Below the pieces are notes generated by a model. That model saw only the letters and a program-made list of their open reading frames with translations. It was not told the DNA's origin and did no database searches. Position numbers and translations under genes: made by a program. Shown in pieces: positions 55,855-64,000 of a DNA stretch of 64,000 bases (position 1 is its first letter; every line of letters begins with the position of its first letter). Source of the DNA: Pseudacidovorax sp. NFM-22 (GTDB taxonomy: Bacteria; Pseudomonadota; Gammaproteobacteria; Burkholderiales; Burkholderiaceae_C); the NCBI RefSeq assembly GCF_021401245.1, contig NZ_JACBFY010000004.1, positions 496,001-560,000 on the forward strand, read 5' to 3'.

Positions 55855-56910
55855 ATGATCGCCGAGCGCAACGTCCCCCTTCAATCCCACAACAGCTTCG
55901 GCATCGTCGCCCGCGCCCAGCAGCTTGTCCGCATCCGCAGCGAGGACGACATCGCCGAGGTGCTGGCCCGCGAGGACTGGCGCGCGATGCCCAAGTTCGT
56001 GCTCGGTGGCGGCAGCAACATCGTCATCACCGGCGACGTCAAGCCGCTGGTGCTCAAGGTCGAGATTCCCGGCCGCCGCGTGGTCGAAGACACGCCGAAG
56101 GGCTGCATCGTCGAGATCGGCGCCGGCGAGCTGTGGCACGACACCGTGCGCTGGACGCTGGAGCAGGGCTGCCCCGGCCTGGAGAACATGGCCATGATCC
56201 CGGGCACCGTGGGCGGCGCCCCGGTGCAGAACATCGGTGCCTATGGCGTGGAGCTGCAGGATCGTTTCGAGTCGCTGGACGGCATCGACCTGGAAACCGG
56301 CCGCCGCTTCACCCTCGACGCGGCCCAGTGCGCCTTCGGCTACCGCGATTCGGTGTTCAAGCATCCGCCGGGCAGCGGCCCCAACGACTTCGGCCTGGCC
56401 GGCCGCGCGCTCATCACGCGGGTGCGGCTGCGCCTGCCGCGGCCCTGGAAGCCGGAGCTGGGTTATCTGGACTTGGCGCGCAAGGCGGCCGAGAGCGGCA
56501 TCCACGAGCCGACGCCCATGCAGGTCTTCGACTGGGTCTGCGCCATTCGCCAGGCCAAGCTGCCGGACTGGCGCGTGCTGGGCAATGCGGGCAGCTTCTT
56601 CAAGAACCCGACGGTCACGCCGGAACAGTGCGCGGACATCATCGCCCGCGAGCCGCGCATCGTGCACTACCCCATGCCCGACGGCACGGTGAAGCTGGCG
56701 GCGGGCTGGCTGATCGATGCCTGCGGCTGGAAGGGCAAGTCGGTGGGAAATGCCGGCGTCTACGAAAAGCAGGCGCTGGTGCTGGTCAACCGCGGGGGAA
56801 ACACGCACCCCGCCACCGGCGGTGAGGTGATGACTCTGGCCAAGGCCATCCAGACCAGCGTCTACGAGCGCTTCGGCATCCGGCTGGAGCCGGAGCCGGT
56901 CGTCGTCTGA
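55855..56910 (+). CDS. murB: UDP-N-acetylenolpyruvoylglucosamine reductase
   Basis: 351 residues. It reduces UDP-GlcNAc-enolpyruvate to UDP-MurNAc with NADPH and FAD in the cytosol. [20 protein letters not shown] is the FAD-binding segment, [18 protein letters not shown] holds the isoalloxazine-contact residues with the conserved Tyr, FGYRDSVFK carries the catalytic Arg region, and [10 protein letters not shown] contains the catalytic Ser. This is the type I (Escherichia coli-like) enzyme. It stands apart from the mur cluster. The start at 55855 follows a short AT-rich box (AAAATTC) with no clear ribosome site. Confidence 0.97.
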   Translation: MIAERNVPLQSHNSFGIVARAQQLVRIRSEDDIAEVLAREDWRAMPKFVLGGGSNIVITGDVKPLVLKVEIPGRRVVEDTPKGCIVEIGAGELWHDTVRWTLEQGCPGLENMAMIPGTVGGAPVQNIGAYGVELQDRFESLDGIDLETGRRFTLDAAQCAFGYRDSVFKHPPGSGPNDFGLAGRALITRVRLRLPRPWKPELGYLDLARKAAESGIHEPTPMQVFDWVCAIRQAKLPDWRVLGNAGSFFKNPTVTPEQCADIIAREPRIVHYPMPDGTVKLAAGWLIDACGWKGKSVGNAGVYEKQALVLVNRGGNTHPATGGEVMTLAKAIQTSVYERFGIRLEPEPVVV

Positions 56911-56918
56911 ACGCGCGT

Positions 56919-57242
56919 TCAGCCGAAGTGGCAGATGTAGCTGTAGGGCTCGCCGCTGACCCGGATCTCGAACTTGGCGTTGCCGGGGATGCTGAACTTC
57001 TCGCCGGCGGCGGAGCGCTTCCAGTCGCTTTCGCCCTCCAGGCGGTATTCGCAGCTGCCGGCGGTGCATTCCATGATCTCGGGCGCGCCGGTGCTGAAGG
57101 TCAGCGAAGACGGCAGGATCACCCCGACGGTGCACTTGCGGCCATCGGCCAGCGTCACGCCGTGCGAGACGCACTTGCCGTCGAAATAGACGTTGGCCGA
57201 GGTGGCGACGGACACGCCGTCGAGGGTCTTCTGGATGCTCAT
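56919..57242 (-). CDS. ppnP: Pyrimidine/purine nucleoside phosphorylase
   Basis: 107 residues of the small cupin-fold PpnP/YaiE family (formerly DUF1255). GKCVSHGVTLADGRKCTVGV, ILPSSLTFSTGAPEIMEC and FSIPGNAKFEIRV are its blocks. It phosphorolyses various nucleosides to base and ribose-1-phosphate. The ATG at 57242 starts with SIQKTLDGVSV. Convergent with murB, 8 bp apart. Confidence 0.92.
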   Translation of the reverse strand: MSIQKTLDGVSVATSANVYFDGKCVSHGVTLADGRKCTVGVILPSSLTFSTGAPEIMECTAGSCEYRLEGESDWKRSAAGEKFSIPGNAKFEIRVSGEPYSYICHFG

Positions 57243-57328
57243 GGACTGCAGCGATGAGGAGGATGGAACAGGGCCGCGGATTCTAGGGGCCGGTCGGTCG
57301 CGCACCGGCGCAGCCTTCCGGGGTCCGC

Positions 57329-57901
57329 TCACCAGCGCCGGTGCCAGCCGCGCGAGTAGCCAAAGTTGAGCGACAGGCCCACCGGCGGGTACACATAAGG
57401 CGCCGGGTAGGCATAGACCGGCGCAGCCACCGGGGCGGGGTAATAGACGGGCGCCGGGTACGTGGTCGTGTAGACGGGATAACCGGGCGCCACGACGGCC
57501 TGGGGCGTGGCGGCGGGCATCGGTGCATTCGACACCACCACCCCGGGCTCCGGGGCCACCTGCTCCCAAGGGGCGCGGGTGGCGTAGGTGTTGCCGGCAG
57601 GAGGCGGAACCTGGCCCGTCTGCATGCTCGGCTGCGGCGTCACCGGGTAGGTGCTGACACCCAGGTCGCTCACCTGCAGGCCGATGGTCTGGCCGGGCGG
57701 CGTGTCGGTGCGGGTGGTGTAGGTGCGGCCGTTGTACTCGTAGCGCACGCTGTAGCCGGTGCGGCCGTTCTCGACGACCGGGGTGCTCGAGAGCACGCGG
57801 CCCTCGGCGTACTGGGGCTGGCTCTGGGCGAAGGCCGGGGCGGCGAGGCTGCCGAGCACGGCCAGGGCCAGGGCGCCGAGCGATGGACGGGGGAAGGTCA
57901 T
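57329..57901 (-). CDS. Hypothetical exported Pro/Tyr/Ala-rich protein
   Basis: 190 residues, not recognised. A signal peptide (residues 1-25, cleavage near AFA-Q) is followed by a beta-rich domain (about 28-95; SVRYEYNGRTYTTRTDTPPG) and then a low-complexity stretch of Ala-Pro-Val-Tyr repeats (about 140-172) before a C-terminus rich in Gly, Trp and Arg. AGGAG lies 6 bp before the ATG at 57901, which decides the start against another ATG at 57907. Related proteins in Comamonadaceae are listed as hypothetical; a cell-surface role is likely. Confidence 0.75.
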   Translation of the reverse strand: MTFPRPSLGALALAVLGSLAAPAFAQSQPQYAEGRVLSSTPVVENGRTGYSVRYEYNGRTYTTRTDTPPGQTIGLQVSDLGVSTYPVTPQPSMQTGQVPPPAGNTYATRAPWEQVAPEPGVVVSNAPMPAATPQAVVAPGYPVYTTTYPAPVYYPAPVAAPVYAYPAPYVYPPVGLSLNFGYSRGWHRRW

Positions 57902-57980
57902 GGACATCTCCTGCGTGTGAGAGGCGGCGGATGCGCCGCAGCCTCGATTGGACGCCACCCGTTGCGGCGGGTTCAATCCC

Positions 57981-58334
57981 TCAGCGGCCGATGCGGGCCT
58001 TCCAGACCTCGGCATCGAAACCAACGGTAACCGCGCCCTCCGGCCATTCGACGACCGGGCGTTTCACCAGGCTGGGGTTGGCGCGCAGGGCGGCGGCGGC
58101 CGAATCGGCGTCGACCACCGCCTGGCGCGCGCCTTCGTCCAGTTGCCGCCAGGTGGTTCCGCGGCGGTTGACCAGCGGCTCCCAGCCCACGGCCGCCAGC
58201 CAGCGGGCGAGTGCGGCCTCGGGCACGCCCTGCTTCTTGAAGTCGTGGAAGGTGTAGGCCTGACCCTGGCTGTCGAGCCAGGTCCGGGCGCGCTTGACGG
58301 TGTCGCAGTTGGGAATGCCGTAGACGTCGATCAT
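57981..58334 (-). CDS. ArsC/Spx-family protein (YffB-like)
   Basis: 117 residues of the ArsC/Spx thioredoxin-like fold. The N-terminus is DVYGIPNCDTVKRARTWLD, so only one Cys at residue 10 (not the Cx2C of thioredoxin), followed by FHDFKKQGVPEAALARWLA and VKRPVVEWPEGAV, the block shared with Spx and YffB. It is not the arsenate reductase of the arsC clade (the HX3CX3R motif is missing). The role is unknown; YffB binds glutathione. It is divergent from folC. Confidence 0.88.
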   Translation of the reverse strand: MIDVYGIPNCDTVKRARTWLDSQGQAYTFHDFKKQGVPEAALARWLAAVGWEPLVNRRGTTWRQLDEGARQAVVDADSAAAALRANPSLVKRPVVEWPEGAVTVGFDAEVWKARIGR

Positions 58335-58497
58335 GGGGCGCGATGATGCCTCAGGCTTCGGCTGCCCGGGGCGCACGGCGCGCGCCCCCTGCCGCGGCGC
58401 AGCGAGCGCCGTCCCGCGGCATCTCCCGCCGCTTGACCGGTCATTGGTTCGGGGCCGGGGAGCGCGTCAGAGGGCTCGGCGACAATGCCGCCCTCCT

Positions 58498-59805
58498 ATG
58501 AAGACCCTCGCCGACTGGCTCGCCTACGCCGAGCAACTGCATGCCAAGAACATCGCCCTCGGGCTGGACCGGGTCCAGGCCGTGGCGCGGCGCATGGGCC
58601 TCGCACTGAACTGCCCCGTCATCACGGTGGCCGGCACCAACGGCAAGGGTTCCACCTGCGCCATGCTGGAGGCCATCCTGGCCCAGGCCGGCTACCGCAC
58701 CGGCGTCTACACCTCGCCGCACCTGGTCCATTTCGAGGAGCGCCTGCGCATCGGCGGGCAATCGGTCGAGGGCGAGGCGCTGCTGCCGCATTTCGAGGCC
58801 GTCGAGGCGGCCCGCACGGCCGGCGGCGAAGCCGTTGCGCTGACGTATTTCGAGTTCACCACCCTCGCCATCCTGTCGTGCATGGCAGCCTCGGGCCTCG
58901 ATGCCGCGATCCTCGAGGTGGGCCTGGGCGGCCGGCTGGACGCCGTCAACATCATCGATGCCGACTGCGCCGTGATCACCAGCGTGGACATCGACCACAT
59001 CGAATTCCTCGGCACCGACCGTGAAAGCATCGGCGCGGAAAAAGCCGGCGTCCTGCGCACGGGACGGCCCGCGATCGTGAGCGATCCGATGCCGCCGCGC
59101 AGCGTGGTGGCCCGCGCCGAGGAACTGGGCGCCGACCTGTGGCTCTCCGGCCGCGATTTCACCGTCAGCGGCGACAAGCAGCAGTGGGCCTGGTCGGGCC
59201 GTGGGCGCCGCTATGCGGGCCTGGCCTATCCGGCGTTGCGCGGCGCCAACCAGCTGATCAATGCGGCGGGCGTGCTGGCAGCGCTGGAGGCCCTGCGCCC
59301 GCGGCTGCCGGTGTCGGCCCAGGCCATCCGCCAGGGCTTTGCCACCGTCGAGTTGCCGGGCCGCTTCCAGATCGTGCCCGGCCAGCCGGCGCTGGTGCTG
59401 GACGTCGCCCACAACCCGCATTCGGCGGCGGCCCTGGCCGAGAACCTGGACGCCATGGGCTTCTTTCCGGTCACGCATGCCGTCTTCGGCGCCATGGCAG
59501 ACAAGGACCTGGCGCCCATCTTCGAACGCCTGGGGCCTCTGGTGGACCGCTGGTACTTCACGGACCTGCCCACGCCGCGCGCCGCGCGGGCCGCGGACCT
59601 GATGCGCATGTGGACGGCGCTGAACCGCCGCACGGACGCCAGTGCCTCCCTGCACGCCGACCCCATGGCGGCCCTCTCCGCGGCCACGGCGGCGGCGGAC
59701 CCGGCTGATAGAATCGTTGTCTTTGGTTCTTTCTTCACCGTCGGCGGTGTTCTCGCGCACGGTGTGCCCCGGCTGACAGCCCGGCATCTGCAGCCGGGTA
59801 CCTGA
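58498..59805 (+). CDS. folC: Bifunctional folylpolyglutamate/dihydrofolate synthase
   Basis: 435 residues of the Mur-ligase-like fold. VAGTNGKGSTCAMLEAIL is the P-loop, TSPHLVHFEERLRIGG the folate-binding block, and LDVAHNPHSAAALAENL the C-terminal catalytic block. It adds glutamate to dihydropteroate and to tetrahydrofolate. The ATG at 58498 has GACAAT 12 bp upstream as a possible -10, so the leader is short. In many Burkholderiales the order is accD-folC-SPOR-cvpA-purF; accD is not beside it here. Confidence 0.95.
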   Translation: MKTLADWLAYAEQLHAKNIALGLDRVQAVARRMGLALNCPVITVAGTNGKGSTCAMLEAILAQAGYRTGVYTSPHLVHFEERLRIGGQSVEGEALLPHFEAVEAARTAGGEAVALTYFEFTTLAILSCMAASGLDAAILEVGLGGRLDAVNIIDADCAVITSVDIDHIEFLGTDRESIGAEKAGVLRTGRPAIVSDPMPPRSVVARAEELGADLWLSGRDFTVSGDKQQWAWSGRGRRYAGLAYPALRGANQLINAAGVLAALEALRPRLPVSAQAIRQGFATVELPGRFQIVPGQPALVLDVAHNPHSAAALAENLDAMGFFPVTHAVFGAMADKDLAPIFERLGPLVDRWYFTDLPTPRAARAADLMRMWTALNRRTDASASLHADPMAALSAATAAADPADRIVVFGSFFTVGGVLAHGVPRLTARHLQPGT

Positions 59806-59875
59806 ATTCGGTCGCTGCGGCGCTTTCGCCCTTCGTCCGCCAGACAGCCGCTCCGCTCGGGGATTCGACGTCCAC

Positions 59876-60808
59876 ATGGCTTTCTTCAAGCTTCGATCCA
59901 AAGGTTCCCCGGGCAAGGAAGGCCGCGGCAACGTCTCGGCCGCACCCGCCGAAAGCGTCGAATCGCTGCGCCGCCGCGCGCGACACCGCCTCGTCGGCGC
60001 CGCCGTGCTGGTGCTGCTCGGCGTGATCGGCTTTCCCCTCCTGTTCGACACCCAGCCGCGGCCCGTGGCCGTCGACATTCCCATCGAAATGCCGGACCGG
60101 GCCAAGGTCAAGCCGCTGGCCCAGGCCGAGGCGCCGGCGGCCGACACCTCGCGCAGCGCTTCCGGCGGCATCGCCTTGCCGCCACCTGCCAATGGTGTGA
60201 TCACGGAACGCGCCGATGGCAGCGAGGTGGCGGCGGCGCCCCCTGCCGCGCCACCGGAGCCGCGCCGCGAGGCCGTTGCCAGTTCCGAACCGGCCAAGAG
60301 CGAGGCACCGCGAACGGAGCCAGCACGTGTCGAAGCCAAACCGGAGCCCAAGCCTGAACCGGCCAAGACGCCGGTGACCAAGCCCGAGGCCTCCAAGACC
60401 GAAGCCAAGACCGAGGTCGCCAAGGCCGAGCCCTCGAAGCCCGAGCCCGCCAAGCCAGCCTCGCCGGCGCCGGGCCGCGACGACGGCGCCCGCGCCCGAG
60501 CCCTGCTCGAAGGCAAGCCCCCGCAGCAGCAGGTCGTGGCGCAGGCACAGCCCGCGGCCGCAGCACCCGCCGAGGTCGCCGGACGCTTCGTGGTCCAGGT
60601 GGGCGCCTTCGCCGACGCCGCCAAGGCCCAGGAAACGCGCCAGAAGCTGGAGCGCGCCGGTCTCAAGACCTATACCCATGTGGCCAAGACGCCGCAGGGT
60701 GACCGCACCCGCGTACGGGTGGGGCCGTTCTCTTCGCGTGCCGACGCCGACAAGGCCGCCGCCCGCATCAAGGCGCTGGCCCTGCCGGCTGCCGTGCTCA
60801 CACTCTGA
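59876..60808 (+). CDS. SPOR-domain membrane protein
   Basis: 310 residues. A basic N-terminus (about 1-37) precedes one transmembrane helix (VGAAVLVLLGVIGFPLLF, about 40-57). A long Pro/Ala/Glu/Lys-rich linker (about 70-225) leads to a C-terminal SPOR domain (RFVVQVGAFADAAKAQETRQ and RTRVRVGPFSSRADADKA). SPOR domains bind denuded peptidoglycan at the division site. It lies between folC and cvpA, as in most betaproteobacteria. Confidence 0.92.
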   Translation: MAFFKLRSKGSPGKEGRGNVSAAPAESVESLRRRARHRLVGAAVLVLLGVIGFPLLFDTQPRPVAVDIPIEMPDRAKVKPLAQAEAPAADTSRSASGGIALPPPANGVITERADGSEVAAAPPAAPPEPRREAVASSEPAKSEAPRTEPARVEAKPEPKPEPAKTPVTKPEASKTEAKTEVAKAEPSKPEPAKPASPAPGRDDGARARALLEGKPPQQQVVAQAQPAAAAPAEVAGRFVVQVGAFADAAKAQETRQKLERAGLKTYTHVAKTPQGDRTRVRVGPFSSRADADKAAARIKALALPAAVLTL

Positions 60809-60820
60809 CCGCGCTGCGCC

Positions 60821-61306
60821 ATGGCGCTCTTCGACTGGATCGCCGTGATGCTGATCGCGGTGTCGATGCTGATGGGCCTGTGGCGCGGGCTGGTCTATGA
60901 GGTGCTGTCGCTGGCGGGCTGGGTCGCCGCCTTTCTGTGCGCGCAGTGGCTGGCGGGCAGCCTGGCCGCGGTCTTGCCTTTCGGCGATCCGGAAGCACCT
61001 TGGCGCTATGGCGTGGCGTTTGCGCTCATCTTCATCGTCGTCGCCTTCGTCGGCGGCGCCATCGCCTCGATGACGCGGCGCCTGGTCACGGTGGCCGGGC
61101 TGCGTCCGGTGGACCGGTCGCTCGGCGCCCTGTTCGGTGCCGCCCGCGCAGCCGTGGCGCTGCTGGCGATCGCGGTGGTGGTTCATGTGATGGCCTGGCA
61201 CGACCAGGCCTGGTGGCGCGAGTCGGCCGGCGCGCCTTTCATCGATGCGGCATTGCAGGGCCTCAAGCCCGCGCTGCCGCAGAAACTGGCCAGCTACCTT
61301 CCGTAG
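60821..61306 (+). CDS. cvpA: CvpA family membrane protein
   Basis: 161 residues with four membrane segments (first: FDWIAVMLIAVSMLMGLWRG, then YEVLSLAGWVAAFLCAQWLA). CvpA is needed for colicin V production in Escherichia coli and may link purine synthesis with the membrane; its biochemical role is unresolved. It sits 12 bp after the SPOR gene and 22 bp before purF, the standard placement. Confidence 0.94.
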   Translation: MALFDWIAVMLIAVSMLMGLWRGLVYEVLSLAGWVAAFLCAQWLAGSLAAVLPFGDPEAPWRYGVAFALIFIVVAFVGGAIASMTRRLVTVAGLRPVDRSLGALFGAARAAVALLAIAVVVHVMAWHDQAWWRESAGAPFIDAALQGLKPALPQKLASYLP

Positions 61307-61328
61307 TTCAGGAAATCAAGGATCTCCC

Positions 61329-62845
<1,517 letters not shown>

Positions 62846-62849
<4 letters not shown>

Positions 62850-64000
62850 CCATGAGCCCGCAAGAACGCGACCTGCCGGCTGGCCTGCATCCCGAGACCG
62901 AGGCCGTGCGCCGCGCCACGGCGCGCAGCCAGTACGGCGAGAACTCCGAGGCGCTGTACCTGACGAGCGGCTACGTCCAGCCCTCGGCCGAGGCTGCCGC
63001 CCGCCGCTTTGCCGGCGACGAGGAAGGCTTCACCTACGGCCGCTACGGCAACCCCACCGTCGCCAGCTTCGAGCAGCGCCTGGCCGCGCTCGAGGGCGCC
63101 GAGGCGTGCATGTCCACCGCGTCCGGCATGTCGGCCATCCTGATGATGTGCATGGGTCTGCTCAAGGCGGGTGACCACGTCGTGTGCTCGCAGTCGATGT
63201 TCGGCTCGACCATCAAGCTGATCGGCTCGGACCTGGCCAAGTTTGGCGTCGAGTCGAGCTTCGTGCCGCAGACCGACCTCGCCGCGTGGAAGGCCGCCGT
63301 GCGGCCGGGCACCACGCGCCTGCTCTTCGCCGAGACGCCCACCAATCCGCTCACCGAGGTGTGCGACATCGCCGCGCTGTCCGAGCTGGCGCACGAGAAC
63401 GGCGCGCTGATGGCCGTGGACAACTGCTTCGCCACGCCCGCGCTGCAGCGGCCCATGGCGATGGGTGCAGACATCGTCATGCACTCCGGCACCAAGTACC
63501 TCGACGGCCAGGGCCGCGTGATGGCCGGCGCGCTGTGCGCCAGCCAGAAGATGGTGACCGAGAAGTTCCTGCCCGTACTCAAGAGCGCCGGCATGACGCT
63601 CGCGCCCTTCAACGCCTGGGTGGTGCTCAAGGGTCTGGAGACGCTGGACATCCGCATGAAGGCGCAGGCCGCCAAGGCGCTGGCGCTGGCGCGCTGGCTG
63701 GAGGCGCATCCCGGCGTCGGCCGCGTGTACTACCCCGGCCTTGCGAGCCATCCGCAGCATGACCTCGCCATGGCTCAACAGTCGGGCAGCGGCGGGGCGG
63801 TGCTGTCCTTCGACGTGAAGGCCTCCGACCCTGAGCAGGCGCGCCGCCGCGCCTTCCATGTGCTGGACGCGATGCAGTGGCTGTCGCTGGCCACCAACCT
63901 GGGTGACACCAAGACCATGTGCGCGCACCCGGCCAGCACCTCGCACGGTCGCCTGACCGAGGCGCAGCGCCAGGCGGCTGGCGTGGGCCAGGGCCTGATC
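62846..64000 (+). CDS. metZ: O-succinylhomoserine sulfhydrylase, 3' end cut by window
   Basis: About 385 residues are present; the stop is beyond the window. The first ATG (62846) overlaps the purF stop (ATGA), with an alternative ATG two codons later. The PLP-binding Lys is in HSGTKYLDGQGRVMAG, and YGRYGNPTVASFEQRLAALE, SGMSAILMMCMGLLKAGDHV and ETPTNPLTEVCDIAALS are typical of the Cys/Met metabolism PLP family. The enzyme takes O-succinylhomoserine and sulfide to homocysteine. The purF-metZ order is common in Burkholderiales. Related MetB or MetY activity cannot be excluded by eye. Confidence 0.9.

Noticed and set aside
57981-58334. Second arsenate reductase
   Set aside because: The HX3CX3R motif of ArsC is missing; the Cys context PNCDT and C-terminal block match the YffB/Spx-like group.

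Overview
The window is GC-rich, densely coding chromosomal DNA from a betaproteobacterium of the order Burkholderiales, most likely family Comamonadaceae (Variovorax/Acidovorax/Xylophilus-like). This rests on gene order (thrS-infC-rpmI-rplT-pheS-pheT-ihfA-merR-tRNA-Pro; folC-SPOR-cvpA-purF-metZ), a Bug-type solute receptor, a form II coxSLM-type hydroxylase cluster, and the dispersed repeat around CGGGCTGAGCCTGTCGAAGC seen four times. The species cannot be fixed by eye. I see no prophage, insertion sequence, CRISPR array or integrase; this is core chromosome with a few accessory metabolic blocks.

Layout. 1-6.3 kb: the start of a tartrate/isopropylmalate-type dehydrogenase and its divergent LysR regulator, an AraC regulator/MFS pair, arsC divergent from an exported methyltransferase, an EVE protein, and a stand-alone lumazine synthase behind an FMN riboswitch. 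6.3-19.1 kb: a tightly packed minus-strand operon (Bug receptor, PhyH oxygenase, NitT/TauT-type ABC transporter, enolase-superfamily enzyme, Gfo/Idh/MocA oxidoreductase, DUF993 aldolase-like protein, TIM-barrel isomerase, probably an EamA transporter), headed by a TetR gene with palindromic operators and a divergent ThDP enzyme. It looks like a catabolic system of unknown substrate. 19.2-23 kb: a SWIB protein with a histone-H1-like tail, an EamA exporter, a gamma-glutamylcyclotransferase-like gene and aceA.

23.1-31.6 kb: the translation operon. A 20-codon threonine-rich leader peptide and an intrinsic terminator precede thrS, which looks like ribosome-mediated attenuation. infC starts at a non-AUG (ATC) codon; rpmI has a structured leader; rplT, pheS, pheT, ihfA, a MerR-like gene and tRNA-Pro(GGG) follow. 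31.6-41.7 kb: uppP, an alpha/beta hydrolase, an Anbu protease, mutS, poxB, an IMPACT-family gene, a DUF1304 protein, trxC and a second thioredoxin-like gene.

41.8-50.7 kb: a molybdenum hydroxylase operon (2Fe-2S, Mo and FAD subunits, then CoxD-, CoxE-, CoxG- and XdhC-like maturation genes), divergent from a GAF-PAS-Fis regulator that lacks the AAA+ domain. Its large subunit carries the form II AYRGAGR loop, so CO need not be the substrate. 50.7-64 kb: housekeeping genes (aldo/keto reductase, ybaK, plsY, RidA, retropepsin-like protease, YajQ, murB, ppnP, a Spx/ArsC-like protein, folC, SPOR protein, cvpA, purF and the 5' part of metZ).

The most interesting items are the thrS leader-peptide attenuator and the TetR-operator-controlled catabolic operon of unknown substrate. 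Assignments were made by reading translations and motifs; no database search was run.
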